Assembly (NCBI RefSeq): GCF_024323335.1
Contig: NC_066581.1
Coordinates: 435,562,238-435,626,237 of the forward strand
From: Lathyrus oleraceus
Taxonomy: Eukaryota > Streptophyta > Magnoliopsida > Fabales > Fabaceae
Direction: 5' to 3'
Length of the DNA: 64,000 nucleotides
The notes beneath the pieces were generated by a model. It had not been told where the DNA came from and did no database searches. It saw nothing but the letters and a program-made list of their open reading frames with translations. Position numbers and translations under genes: made by a program. Below, in pieces: positions 23,231-36,240 of the stretch. Numbering within the stretch: position 1 is the first letter of the stretch; each line of letters opens with the position of its first letter.

Positions 23231-25761
23231 TATGCTTGTCTCCTCCATGGACAAAGCAAAAAATGCTATAAAGCAAAGCTTATGAAATGATATACAAATG
23301 ATGATGATAAATGCACTAAGGCACACTCAAGCAAATATGCATAGATGAATCAAGTAAGCAGAACAATCAATTCGGTTAGCACACACTATATACAAGCAAT
23401 TAGGCTCAAGCAAGGTTAGACTTTACAGTCAACTGGAATGGGGTAAGTTGTGCTCTTAACCTTAACATTGAGAGTTAAGGTGAAGCAGATGAAAAGGAGA
23501 TGAGGGGTGTGCCTCATAGCTCTTATCCCTGGCCTGGGAGAGCTTTGAATAATAGAATGTGTGGGAGTTCAGAAAGTTGGAACTCTCTCCACAAGTGAAT
23601 GACTCTATAGATCTTGGGTTAGTATCCGCAATGCATCAACATGTTATGTGAGCAAAGGGATGACACACTGAATAGTAGGAGATGGACTACACATCTCTTT
23701 TATCTACCAATTGCCTCCTATGAGGACTTTTCCTGCTTGGCACAAAAAGTAAACAATCACAAGCATTGCCTCTTAAGGAGGACTTCAGACAGGTGCCTGG
23801 CCACATAACAGACCAGGTCTTCCAGACTACATGAAGAAGAGAGGTTATACCTAAAGTGGTTAAGCAACCAAGAAAAAGCAAGTTCAAAACGAACTTAAGC
23901 AACTAATGTACCTGTGGAAATATCAAACAAATCAGTACAACTGTACAGACAAACAACCAACAGTTAATGCAACAGACAACCAATATACACAATGTGGAAA
24001 CCAAAAGTCAAACTCAATTGAGTCAACAGCAACCTACAAAACACACATTAGTGATCAAAAGCAAATATCAAATGCTCTCAAGATGAGGCATCATCAATTG
24101 TGTAACTTGAATGTGTAACCTGAAAAAAAGCTTCAAACATGAGCAACCAACCACTAGGTCAAAGCCTAGGGTCAAAGATGAGGAAAAAATCCAAAACAGA
24201 AGCTGAAATTTGACATGATGAAACTTCAAACAATTATTGACACATTGCAAAAAGTCTCACATCAATATCATTTACCAAATGCATTTCATGATCATTCTAA
24301 GTTCAAGACAATTTTAAAGTCCACATGTGATCAACCAGAAAGATAAATCTCAATTAAATCAGAAATGATTCACAAAAATCTGGAAAAATCCATACATATT
24401 TAAGACATCTCATATGATCAGCATGCAAAAAAATCAGAACAATTGAGCATCATTTGATAGGGTAAGCACATAGCATAAGATGAACATCAAAAGGTGTGAC
24501 ACAAATTGTCACACCAACTTAGGAAATTCACAAACCAGAAACTACAAATGATAAAAATGCAAACTCAACACCAAAATATCCAGCAAAGTGTCTAGTTTCA
24601 ACATGTAAATTTTCAGATTCATAGGATCAACAACCATTATTTCACAAAGGAAAAGGCAAGGTAATGTCAAAATGCATACACATACAAGAAACCTAGGGCA
24701 AAAATTAAATCAGCCAGGCACAACTTTGATTTTCATGTTGATAAAAAACTAGAGAGAAAAAGAAAACCATAGCAAAAATCCCCATATTTTTTGGATCATT
24801 ATTTGAATTGTTATGAATTTTCTAAAATGCAAATGAAAAATGAAATAAAAATTTGAAATAGAAAATGAATTAATGAAATAATTGGAATTAATTTGAATTT
24901 GTGAAGTTGGCGCCTCCCCTAAACGCCGCGTTTCACTAAGTGGAAACGCTGGCCAATCAGAGCGCATCATGGGAACGCGCATGCAGCCAATCAAAAGTGA
25001 ACCCTAACACAAACCAATGGCAACGGTTTAGAGAAACCTTAGGAAACAGAAAAGCGTGGTGTAAAACAAGAGGAAACCGTTGCCTTAGCACTGTATCATC
25101 TTCTTCAAACAGAACGCGTATGCACAGTAATTCACCAAGAACAGCATGAACAATTTTTCCAGATTTAACAAATGAGCACATAATCGTGAATCACACACAT
25201 CAAGGAGCATGAATCAATCATTGGAATGGCATATAACATCAAGAATCATGTGAATCGAGGAAATCAACATTTATCATGCAAACTTTAAATCAATGAATCT
25301 CAGTGAATAATGCACGGTTTTAAGTGATTCAAAGCTCAGCATGCTCACAAGAAAGAGATCTACAAGAATCACATAATAAAATTGAGAAAAGAGAGAGTCG
25401 AATTCGTGACCTCTTGAAGAGCAGTTTGGAAATTCGTGTGTTCCAGGCCTTGTAGTGCTCAGATCTTCCTCTAGCAAGCTTGTGGAGTGGATTGGATGAG
25501 GTTTGGATGTTCAATTGGTCACGATTCCACTGATTCCAGATTTCACCATTGTTGAGTTCTTGCTTTGAGCAGCTCCAAATTTGCACGAATTCAAGTGGTT
25601 CTTGCTTGAATATTGTTCTGTGATGATGCTAGATGATGAATTAAGCAAGGATTATGCAAGTTGCTTGAAGAAAATAAGAGAAAAATTTGAGAGAAATTTG
25701 AGAGAAAAATTGTAGATCTGAAATTTGTGAAGTGTGGTTAGCATTTTCTGTTAGGGTTTGA

Positions 25762-25771
25762 GGTTATATAC
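25762..25771 (-). promoter_or_regulatory. Probable TATA box, A 5' LTR
   Basis: The sense strand reads GTATATAACC, about 1.1 kb from the LTR start, identical to the copy in the 3' LTR. It would drive transcription of A towards lower coordinates. Confidence 0.6.
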
Positions 25772-26880
25772 TCCTAATTAGTCATGCTTAATTAAGATTA
25801 ACAAATGGTAATTGAAATTAGCAAAGTTTGAGGTGTTTGGACAAATTTGCAATTCACCCTTATGCATGAGCATGGTGCATGAACAGTGCACGAATTTATG
25901 TTAATTTCACTTAAAATGACATTTTAAAATCATTGGTAATTACAAAATATCCAAATTATTCACCAATTTTAAATTGTGAAATTTCCCTCCAAAATTCAAG
26001 TGAAAATGCAAAAGTTCATGTGATGAGAAATGATGCAATGCAATGCAAGATTATGAAATTATAGGTCATGACAAGAATTTAGCAAAAAGAGCCACATGAT
26101 TTGGAGCTATGGTTTGAAAGTTATGCACTTTTGAAGTTCAATCCACACTTGGCCATGTTTTGATCATATCTCTTCAACCACAAATGAGAAATTCATGTTT
26201 TTGGACATTTTGGAAATGGGAGAGAAAGATCTATAACTTTCATGTTCAACAAAATTTCATTTGAAGCTTGCTTGATGATGTAATCTTGAGGAGAAAACCT
26301 TTCCATTTTTGGCAATTCCAAATTACAGGTCACTTACTATTTTTGGAAAGTTTTCATCTGACCTCAAATTCTTCATTGTTGATGTTTGAAATGTCAAATG
26401 AGACTTGTTTGAACATGAATGAAGTATTTCCCATCACTTCCCACCTCCAAAAATCACAATTGACTTTGCAGTTGACTGGCTAGGGTTTCAGTTGAGTGAA
26501 GAATGCCTTGATGAGATTCAAGCCTCTACCACTTGAGATTTTGATCCAAAATAACATCATAGCTCATATGAACTCTTGGGAATGATCATGGGGTCCAATT
26601 CTTCAGAATGGCCACCATCTATAGCTCAATGACTGTCTTGACCTGTAATTGCTTCATCTGCAAGTAACAAGGTTAGATGACATATTTTTGTACTTTTGGT
26701 TAGTGATTGAAATAAAAGCAATGATATACAAATGCAAAATATGCTTGGTGATCAAGAATCACTCTCAAAAGGATAACCAACCCACAAGGAAGGAGGCAAG
26801 GTGCACAATGATCCTTGAGGCAATGATATGATATGATATGATGCCATGAGGGATCTTAGGGACAAAATTGGGGTCTTACA

Positions 26881-26885
26881 GCTAC
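26881..26885. repeat. Target site duplication of A (right copy), GCTAC
   Basis: The partner of 2080-2084. The B integrase frame continues from here across A when one copy is removed. Confidence 0.95.
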
Positions 26886-29725
26886 AAAGCTCTTTCATCA
26901 TCTTGTTGTTCAAGTTAGATCATTATCAGTAATGATCTTATCTGGCACACCATAACGGCATATAAGTTTATTCTTGATGAACTTCACAACCACCTGCCTG
27001 GTCACGTTTGCATATGACGATGCTTTAACCCATTTGGTGAAGTAATCAATTTCTACGAGAATAAATCTGTGACCGTTGGACGCTTTCGGCTCTATCATGC
27101 CAATCATGTCAATTCCCCACATAGAGAAAGGCCATGGTGATGAAATCGCATTCAGAAGTGTCGAGGGAATATGAATCTTATCCGTATAAATCTGACACTT
27201 ATGGCATTTCTTCACATACTTGCAGAAGCCAGACTCCATTGTCAGCCAATAGTAGCCTGCTCTCAACATCTTCTTAGCCATGGCATGTCCATTGGAATGA
27301 GTAACAAATGAACCCTCATGGACTTCAGTCATCAACAGGTCTGCTTCGTGTCTATCCACCCATCTGAGCAAAACCATGTCAAAATTCCTCTTATAAAGCA
27401 CATTGCCATTGAGGTAGAAACTGCCGGATAATCTCCTCAAAGTCTTCTTATCTTTAACAGATGCCCCAGGCGGGTAAATCTGACTCTGGCGAAAACATTT
27501 GATATCATAATACCATGGCTTCTCATCTTTCACCTCTTCAACTGCAAATACATGAGCTGGTCTATCCAAGCGCATCACAGTGGTATTGGGGACTTCATTT
27601 CAGAGTCTCACCACAATCATCGAAGCAAGTGTAGCAAGCGCATCTGCCATCCGATTATCATCTCGAGGAATATGATGGAAGTCAACCTCAATAAATAAAG
27701 TTGAAATCCTCCTCGCATAATCTCTGTATGGGATGAGGCCAGGCTGATTCATCTCCCATTCACCTTGATCTGATTAACAACAAGGGCTGAATCGCCATTA
27801 ACATCAAGATGCTTGATCCTAAGATCCATACACTCTTCCAATCCCATGATACAGGCCTCATACTCCGCCATATTATTCGTGCATTTGAAAGTTATCCTTG
27901 CTGTAAAAGGAAAGTGTGTGCCCTGAGGAGTAATAATCACTGCCCTAATACCATTTCCATATTGATTTATAGCGCCATCAAACACCATGCTCCATCGGGA
28001 ACCAGGCTCTGGCCCTTCCTCGAGCGTAGGCTCGTTGCAATCTTTCATTTTCAAATACAGAATCTCCTCATCAGGGAAGTCGTACTGAACTGACTGATAA
28101 TCCTCGATTGGTTGATGTGCCAAGTGGTCAGCCAAGATACTACCTTTAATAGCTTTCTGAGCTCGATACTCAATATCATACTCAGACAATAACATCTGCC
28201 AACGGGAAATCCTCCCAGTTAAAGCAGGCTTCTCAAAGATATACTTAATTGGATCCATTTTGGATATCAACCAAGTTGTATGATTCAACATATATTGGCG
28301 TAAGCGCTTAGCAGCCCAAGCCAAAGCACATCATGTTTTCTCAAGCATCGAGTATTGAGACTCACAATCAGTGAACTTCTTACTCAGATAGTAGATGGCA
28401 TATTTTTTCCGCGCTGATTCATCTTGCTGACCTAGGACACAACCCATAGAGTCTTCAAGAACAATCAGATACATAATCAAGGGTCTCCCTTCCACAGGCG
28501 GAGACAGAACCGGAGGCTCAGACAAATACTCTTTAATACTGTCAAAGGCCTTCTGGCAATCCTCGGTCCAATCATGACGCTGATCTTTCTGGAGGAGCTT
28601 GAATATTGGCGCACATGTGGCAATCATGTGGGATATAAATCTGGAAATATAATTCAAGCGGCCAAGAAAACCTCGGACTTGCTTCTCAGTTTTGGGCGCA
28701 GGCATCTCTTGTATTGCTTTGACCTTGGCGGGATCAACTTCAATATCTCTTTCACTGACAATAAAGCCCAATAACTTTCCGGAACGGACTCCAAATGTAC
28801 ACTTGTTAGGATTCAGGCGAAGCTTATACTTCCTCAAACGCTGAAAAAGCTTCAACAAGTGCTCAACATGTTCAACTTCCGTTCTCGACATTGCAATCAT
28901 ATCATCAACATATACCTCGATCTCCTTGTGCATCATATCATGAAAAAGGTAGTCATAGCTCGTTGATACGTGGCTCCTGCATTCTTCAAACCGAAGGGCA
29001 TCACTCGATAACAGAATGTTCCCCAAGGTGTGATGAATGTTGTCGTCTCCATATCCTTGGGTGCCATTTTGATCTGATTATATCCGGAAAATCCGTCCAT
29101 AAATGAGAAGACATTGAGTTTAGCTGTATTATCTACCAACATATCAATATGTGGTAGAGGAAAATCATCTTTCGGACTAGCTTTATTCAAGTCTCTATAG
29201 TCCACACACATTCAGACTTTTCCATCTTTCTTAGGCACGAACACAATATTGGCCACCCATTGAGGATATGTAGAAGTCACCAGAAACCCCGCATCAATTT
29301 ACTTTTGAACTTCTTCTTTAATCTTCACTGCCATATCAGGATGAGTTCTTCTGAGCTTCTGCTTCACAGGCACACACTCAGGCTTCAAAGGCAGGAAATG
29401 TTGCATGATATCAGTATCCAGACCAGGCATGTCTTCATATGACCAGGCAAAGACGTCGACGTATTCTCGTAGCAACTCAATCAACCCCTTCTTAACAGAT
29501 TCTTCCAGGAGTGCCCCAATCTTCACCTCACGAACACAATCTTCAGACCCCAAGTTGACTGATTCCAGATTCTCAAGATATGGCTGAATGATCTTCTCTC
29601 CATGCTCAAGTAGACAGGTAATCTCATCAGGAATCTCTTCAACATCATCTTCCTTGGCCTCAAATACAGGGAACTCAAAGTTGGGAGATGGTGTTGGATC
29701 ATTATGTTCAATGGGTTTGATCAAC
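26881..29725 (-). pseudogene. pol: Element B pol exon: RT, RNase H and integrase N-terminal part, disabled
   Basis: Same domain order as A's pol. RT keeps DYRDLN, FMDGFSGY and YVDDM; RNase H keeps EYEACIMGLEEC; integrase keeps the HHCC finger and TDN. Lesions by comparison with A and C: TAA for CAA near 29300, TGA for Arg at 29214 (KV-R-MC), a one-base deletion near 28945 in MTTLFHDMM, TGA for Cys near 28329 (EKT-C-CALAW), a one-base deletion near 27773, TGA for Trp near 27597, and a one-base deletion near 26920 in DNGSN. Integrase continues at 2084 beyond A. The gene cannot make a working enzyme. Confidence 0.93.
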
Positions 29726-29980
29726 CTGCATAATGATTTTGGATATAAAAGAGATTTTAGAATTCAAACAAGGCAAATCATTATGCAGATGAAAAGATTG
29801 ATTTTTTTTTTTAGTGTTTTATGTGATCACCAATTTCATGCAAAAAAGCAAAATAATTTGGAAAAACAAACATTTAACATGAATTTATTGAATGAATATC
29901 ATTGTATTTATGGGCCAACAATGTCATCACTTCTCCTTTTGGCATGGGAGAAGGGTTTTTTAAACAAAAATGAACATTAC
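29726..29980 (-). other. Predicted intron of element B between pro and RT
   Basis: Donor AC|GTAATG at 29980 and acceptor TTATGCAG| at 29726 on the sense strand, 255 bp. Joining gives the same phase as in A. The sequence is similar to A's intron over most of its length. Confidence 0.8.
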
Positions 29981-30332
29981 GTTGACTTATGGACAACTGT
30001 TGGAACATCAACAGCGACCCAATTATTAAAGACCCCTCTAGGGATGACAAGGTTGCCAGAATCTTCCTCTGCATCCTCTTCCACAACAACAGCAGCTTCC
30101 TGATCCTCAATCGTGTGGATAAAACCACCACTCTGAAACAGCCCATGCTTGTTGAAAGTGCCTGAAGAATACCCTATGCCAGCCCGTGATTTATTGTCTT
30201 CCAGCTTAATCATTTGTCCTAAACCAGTAGTTGCACCATGCTCAATGGCCAACTTCGCATCATTTTAGGACGCAAATGAAGAAGTTCCTTTCTTAGAAGG
30301 CTCAGCAATAGACAAGGCTTGGAACAGCGTCC
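29981..30332 (-). pseudogene. Element B pro C-terminal part
   Basis: It encodes the segment after the protease core, ending VPTVVHKS just before the intron donor, and aligns with the last ~115 residues of A's gag-pro. A TAA near 30265 replaces the Tyr of A's FASYRDAK. The fragment begins at the C insertion (30332) and its upstream part continues at 52665. Confidence 0.85.
30328..30332. repeat. Target site duplication of C (left copy), CGTCC
   Basis: CGTCC precedes the left C LTR and recurs at 52665-52669 directly after the right LTR. Confidence 0.95.
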
Positions 30333-30631
30333 TGTCGCATTACGTGAAAAAACCGGCGGGAAAATGAAACAACAGAGCCGCCACCGTACGTTATTTATCC
30401 CAAAAGAGGGAAAGGAAACGCTCGAAGTAAACCTGGAAAAGACATGGTCTCGCGACCAAAGAGAGATGGGATCGGGAGTCGGTTATGCGAAGGGAAGGTA
30501 TTAGCACCCCTACGCATCCGTCGTACTCGACGGGATCCACGCACAAAAGAAAGGAATAAGGTTGCTAAACACTGTTCAAACAAACTGCACATACAGGCTG
30601 AAAGGAGACACAGAAAGACAAAAGAAACTAA

Positions 30632-31079
30632 CTCGGCAGGATATCGCATCCTGGGCCTACGTAGTCTGTCAGGCACAGACATCAGAGTCGACGTAGTTCG
30701 GGACAGGGGGAAACGTGCTCGCTAAGATGTCGCATCCTATGCATACGTATCTTCTCTGACCGGAGAAGAATCAGAGCACTCGTAGCTCGGCTAACGCACG
30801 CCAAACAAAACACAAACAGGAAACCGACTGCCAATCGCTGGACTTATGTCAGACTCCAACCAACAAACACACACAGGAAACCAACTGCCAATCACTAGAC
30901 TTATGTCAGACTCCAACAAAGAAACAAGACACAGGAAACCAACTGCCAATCACTGGACTTATGTCAGACTCCTAACACACACAAAGGGTTGAAAAAGAAA
31001 AGGGCGCCCGGAGAGATCAGCTCATCTCCTGCCTACGTACCTCATCTGGTATGAGGATCAGGGCGACGTAGTTCCCCTA
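30632..31079 (-). other. Three two-stem TACGTA modules and CCAATC repeats, C 3' LTR
   Basis: Modules at 31005-31079, 30721-30790 and 30632-30701 each show, on the sense strand, CTACG-spacer with CTGAT-variable hairpin-TACGTA-GC-second hairpin. First stems: CTCAT/ATGAG, CTTCTC/GAGAAG and GTCTGT/ACAGAC. Second stems: GGAGAT/ATCTC, a degenerate GGATG, and CAGGAT/ATCCTG. Between modules lie three ~50-bp repeats with CCAATC and GGACTTATGTCAGACTCC. Confidence 0.65.
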
Positions 31080-34000
31080 AACCGGGAAAGAACTTCTAAC
31101 CTAACCAGAGACTGGGAATGACAAACTAGAAGGGAGACTGACTCGAGCCTAATAGTTATCATGTAAATTCACCATGGTCCTAGGTTGAGGTTTCTATCTA
31201 ACTTGCACAGGGAGCAAGCTATCCTAAACAGCACAGGAAAATACATACAAGCACACAAAGTAAGCACACACACTATATGCACACAATTGGGCTCATACAA
31301 GGTTAGGCTGTGAAACACAAGCCAACTGGAATCGGGTGTAGTTAGCTTTTAACCCTAACATTGAGAGTTAGGGTGAAGCTGATGAAATGGGAAGTGAGGG
31401 TAAGACCTCACAGCTCTTATCCCTGGCATGGGAGAGCTTGACTCAAATAGAAGGTGTGGGAGTTCAGAAATTAGGAACTCTTCTATCCACATATGACTGA
31501 CACAACAAAGATCTTGGGCTTTTATCCACAATGCGTCAACACAAGGTGTGTGAGCAGAGTGAATGACACACTGAGTAGCAGGAGATGGATTACACATCTC
31601 TTTTATCTGCCAATTGCCTCTAAAGAGGTCTTTTCCTGCTTGGCACAAAAAGTAAACATTCACAAGCATTGCCTCTTAAGGAGGACTTCAGACAGGTGCC
31701 TGCCCACATAACAGGACAGGTCTTCCAGACTACATGAAGTCAGAGAGTTATACCTCAATGGTTAAGCAACCAAGCAAAGCAAAAGCAAGTTCAAAAGAAC
31801 TCAAAGCAACTTAGGTACCTGAAAAAAATCTAACCCAATCAGTATACAAGTCAAACAAACAAACAGACAACAGTCATCCATACAATCAGACAGACAAGGC
31901 ATTATGCAACAATGTGCAAGCCACAAGCCAACAGGCACAACACAAACAACTTGGCATCAACCTACAAAACAACATAAGGTTAGCCAACATCAACCAATTA
32001 ATCAACTCAAATGAGTGAGCAACTCCAATCATGGCAATGTGCTTCTTAACCTGAAATCCACAACCCAAACAGTGAGTCCAAACCACTAGGTCCAAGCCTA
32101 GGGTCAAAAGAGGGTCAAACATCCAAAACAGAACATGAAATTTAACATGAATCAAACTCATTCAATCAAGAACACATTCCAAAAGGTCCCATATCAATAT
32201 CATTAACCAAGAGCATTTCATGAATCAAACATGGCAAGGTATGCAAATTGTGACCACATTGTGACATCAGAATGAACAAATGCACATTAAATCAAAAATG
32301 ATTCAACTAATATTGGAAAAATTCATGAGTAAACAGAACATACACCATGATCATCACACAAAAAATTAGGAGCATTGGACATCATTAGGCATGGTAAACA
32401 TATAGCATAAGTCAAGACAAGCACAACAAGCACATGTGTGACACAAATTGTCACACCAACTTAGCATAGGCCTAAAACAGAGATGGATTATGGTAAAAAC
32501 CTCAAACCAAATCCAAAACAACACTCAACATGTCTAGAAATAGTGTGCAAAATTTCACATTCATTGGATAAGGAACAAGCATTTCACAATCAAATGAAAT
32601 TCAAAGCAATTTAAAAGCTCAAATGTGACCAACCAGAATGAAAAATGTCAATTAAATCAGAAATGATTCCAAAAAATCCACAAAAAATCATGAACAATCA
32701 CAACATCTATAGCGTGCATCATACAAAAACTCAGGACAATTGGATATCATTTGGCATGACAAACTCATCAGTCAAGTTGAACATCACAAGGTGTGACACA
32801 AATTGTCACACCTAACTTAGCATGATCATAAAACAGCAATGGTAAATGATAAAAATACCAAATCAACACCAAAATGTCAAGAAATGAGTATAGTTATAGC
32901 ATGCAAAATTTCATGAGTATTGGATAAAATCTCAGCATTTCACAAATGATATAGCAAGGCAATGTCAAGAATACATGCATGTTCATATTCCTTAGGCAAA
33001 ATAATTTTCAGGCTAGGCACAATTTATGGAAAAATGATAATAAAATAGTAGACAAAAAATGCAACATGATGCAAAAAACCTCATATTTTTTGGAGCATTA
33101 TTCAATTTGATATGAATTTTGGAAGTATGGAAAAATTAAAAAAATGCATGAAGCATGTAATAGAAATAATGGAGGGAAATAAGAAAACATGGCATGGTAT
33201 TTGAATATTTGCAACAAGCTGGAATCGAATAGAGGAACAATTTGAATGTGATTGGCGCCCAGCAGCAAAACGATGCGTTTCACTAATGCGTTGGCCTTGA
33301 GTCAACGCAGTCAACAACGCCTGGCCAATGGGAGCGCGCGCATGGCATTTGCATGAGCCAATCAGAATCAAGCTTTGGGAAAACACATACAAAACGCAGG
33401 AAAGGCATTTTGAGAGATCAAACGCGTGCCTGGAAACGAAGTTTCATCATCTTCATCATGTTCATCATGAACAGTGCCAGGCTCAAGAACAAAAGTTCTC
33501 AGAAATCAAAATCAAACATATCATTAGGTAGATCTTTCATCAAGGATCATGAATCAACTAACAACTGAGCATAAATCATCATGTACACATGGAATCGAGC
33601 AAAACAAATTTCAACCATGGAACTTTAAATCAACATAACTAACTCAATTTGGCATGGAATTTTGTGGTTCAAAGCTCAGTTTAATCAGCACATTAAGATC
33701 TACAACAATAGCATAAGCATTTTAAGAATTAGAGAAATCGATTTCATGACCTCTTGAAGAGCATCTTTGGAATTCGCTTGATTCAGGCTTTGGCAATGCT
33801 CAAAAGTTCTTCTATAACACTTGTATGGATGATTGGATGAAGAATTGAAGCTTAATTGTGCACGATCTCTCCAAAATCAGATTTCACCATTGATGCTTCC
33901 AAGCTTCGAGCATGCTTCAAACTGCACTGATTCTCTTGATTCTTCCTTCAATCTTTCTCAAAGTTGCTTCCAGATGATGAATTGATCAAGAAAAGTGGAT

Positions 34001-34103
34001 TGTGTTTGAAGAATTTGCAAGAAAAAAGTGAGAGAAAATTTGTATATTCTAGATCTAGATCTGAAATTATGAGTGTTCTTAGCTGAAAACAGTTAGGGTT
34101 TGT

Positions 34104-34113
34104 GTTATATACT
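34104..34113 (-). promoter_or_regulatory. Probable TATA box, C 3' LTR
   Basis: The sense strand reads AGTATATAAC followed by ACAAACCCTAAC, about 1.0 kb from the LTR start, as in A. The 5' LTR copy is at 51689-51698. Confidence 0.6.
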
Positions 34114-35091
34114 TCCTCCTAATCATGCTCTTAATCATGTTTAAGCAAATGGTAAGTGGATTAGCAAAAATGAGGTGCATTTGCAAATTGGCAATTTCAC
34201 CCTATGCATGAAAATGCATGGTGAACAGTACACGAATATGCATTAAATTCACTTCAAATTTTGTCTTGGAGCCAATGGAAGTGGTGAAATGTTCAAATAA
34301 TGCATCCATTTTAAATTCCATAATTTCCCTCCAAAAATCAAGTGAAATGCAAATAATTATGTGATGACAATTGGTGTAATGCAATGCATTATTTGGAAAG
34401 TATAGGTCAAAATAAGAACAATGCAAAAAGAACCACTTGAATTGGAGTTTTGGTTTGAAAGTTATGCACATTTGAATCTCAAGCCACACTTTGTCAAGAT
34501 TGATCCATATCTTTTCAACCACACATGAGAAATCCATGATCTTGAACTTTTTGGAAATGGGCGAGAAAGATCTTCAACTTTCATGTTGGACAAAATTTCA
34601 TTTGAAGCTTTCTTGATGATGTATTCTTGAGTTGAAAACCTTTCCATTTTTGGCAATTTCAAATTACAAGTCACCTGCTATTTTTGGAAAGTCTTGATCT
34701 GACCTCAAATCCTTCAATGTTGATGTTTGAAATGTCAAATGAGACTTGTTTACACATGAATGAGGTATCTCTAACCATCTCCCACCTCTAAATCCACAGT
34801 TGAACTGACAGTTGACTTCTGTTGACTTTTTAGGGTTTCAGATGATTTGCACATTGGCTGATGATCCTTAAACCTCCAATTCTTGGCCAAACCACTTCAA
34901 AATGATCCTTAGGTCACATGAACTCATTGCACCAACCCTAGGGCTTTGATTCCATGGAAAATGCACTTGCTTGCTTGCACAACTGAATCTCCTGACCAGT
35001 CTTGCCTGATGACTTGATGGACTATGCAATGTTTATGACCTAAAATGAAAATGTATATACAAAATGGGAGATGCAAATTTGAGGTGCTACA

Positions 35092-35104
35092 GCTGCCCCT
35101 ATTC
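35092..35104 (-). other. Polypurine tract of element C
   Basis: The sense strand reads GAATAGGGGCAGC directly before the 3' LTR, the counterpart of A's tract. Confidence 0.85.
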
Positions 35105-35324
35105 AATCAACTGGGAACCCGAACGGATGAGAGCAACGGCTGTCAGACCTTCAGGGTAAATAGGGATTGAATACCAAAGAACCGTAGAAATTTGCACTCT
35201 GCAGGGGATGATACAAGAATTTTGCAACAAACCAGACAAGACGTTTACCGACGACTCCTGGGGATTTTGATTTTTATCAAAAGAAAGGTACATCCAAACG
35301 TCAACGGACGATCGGGAAAAACTC

Positions 35325-36240
35325 AACGTTTATCGACACCAACGGAGAGGTGACCAGACATTAACGAATGACTGGGAAAGACTCAACCAGACGTCAACGG
35401 ACGAACGGGAGAAGCTCGACGTTTATCGACACCAACGGAGAGGTGACCAGACATTAACGAATGACTGGGAAGACTCGACCAGACGTCAACGGACGAAAGG
35501 GAGAAGCTCGACGTTTATCGACACCAACGGAGAGGTGAACACTTCACTGGTGAAGGAAAACAAATAATTGCAACCGGAGACCAGGAAGGACGTTTACCGA
35601 CGACTCTACTGGGGATTTCTGGCTGGGGAATTACCAGACATTTACCGATGATTGGGATAAGACTTGATGTTTACCGACATCGAAAGATGATGTTTACCGA
35701 CATCAAAGAAAAGACGACCAGACATTGACCGATGACTGGGGAATAGGATATACAACTAGACGTCAGCGGACGACTAGGCAAAAACTCAACGTTTATCGAC
35801 ACCAACGGAGAGGTGATTACTGGGGGAAAATTTAACACAACCAAACGTTAACGGGCGATTGGGAAAAACTCAACGTTTACCGACACCAATGGAGAGGTGA
35901 ACAGACATCAACGGATGACCTGTGGGGAGAATACAACTAGACGTCAACAGACGAATAGGAAAAACTCAACGTTTATCGACACCAACGGAGAGGTGAATCT
36001 TGGGGAAAGAATATATGTTACGAACATCGGACGATGATGTTTACCGACATCAACAAAGAAGACCAGACATTTACCGATGACTGGGGTAGGACTCGATGTT
36101 TACCGACACCGAAACAATGGTGTTTACCGACACCGAACAAAGACGACCAGACATTTACCGATGACTGGGTAAGACTCGATGTTTACCGACACCGAAACAA
36201 TGGTGTTTACTGACACCAAAGAAAGAACACACCACACGCG
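35325..36240. repeat. ~93-bp tandem array in C 3' UTR
   Basis: Units start near 35325, 35419 and 35511 with ACGTTTATCGACACC, AACGGAGAGGTGA, CCAGACATTAACGAATGACT and CAGACGTCAACGGACGA blocks. Further right the units shorten and diverge to GATGTTTACCGACACCGAAA types. The array reads as an early satellite-like expansion. Confidence 0.85.

Larger units (their letters stand above)
2085..26880 (-). mobile_element. Element A: complete Ogre-type Ty3/gypsy retrotransposon, 24.8 kb
   Basis: The boundaries are defined by two near-identical LTRs (5058 and 5057 bp), TG/CA ends and a perfect 5-bp target duplication. In sense (minus) order: 5' LTR, tRNA-Arg PBS, leader, ORF1, gag-pro, intron, RT-RNaseH-integrase, long 3' UTR, polypurine tract, 3' LTR. 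The LTRs differ at roughly 35-45 positions by eye (under 1%), so insertion was recent. The coding parts are nearly intact: three TAG stops, one each in ORF1, gag and RT, and no frameshift seen. It could be mobilised only if these stops were read through or the proteins came in trans. Confidence 0.96.
21824..26880 (-). repeat. 5' LTR of element A
   Basis: 5057 bp, near-identical to 2085-7142 at an offset of 19739, with a one-base deletion near 26596. It holds the same landmarks: PBS-like TGGCGACTC (21890-21898), TACGTA module (22170-22235), 51/102-bp repeat (22850-23230), hairpins (23460-23480, 23796-23817, 24493-24515) and TATA box (25762-25771). As the upstream LTR it would drive transcription leftwards. 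Confidence 0.96.
30333..35091 (-). repeat. 3' LTR of element C
   Basis: 4759 bp, from TGTCGCAT to GGTGCTACA on the plus strand. On the sense strand: U3 to the TATA box (34104-34113), hairpins (32790-32812, a second GTGTGAC type near 32436, 31699-31720, 31412-31438, 31353-31373), three TACGTA modules (31005-31079, 30721-30790, 30632-30701), three CCAATC repeats (30825-30975) and a PBS-like site (30373-30383). Confidence 0.95.
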
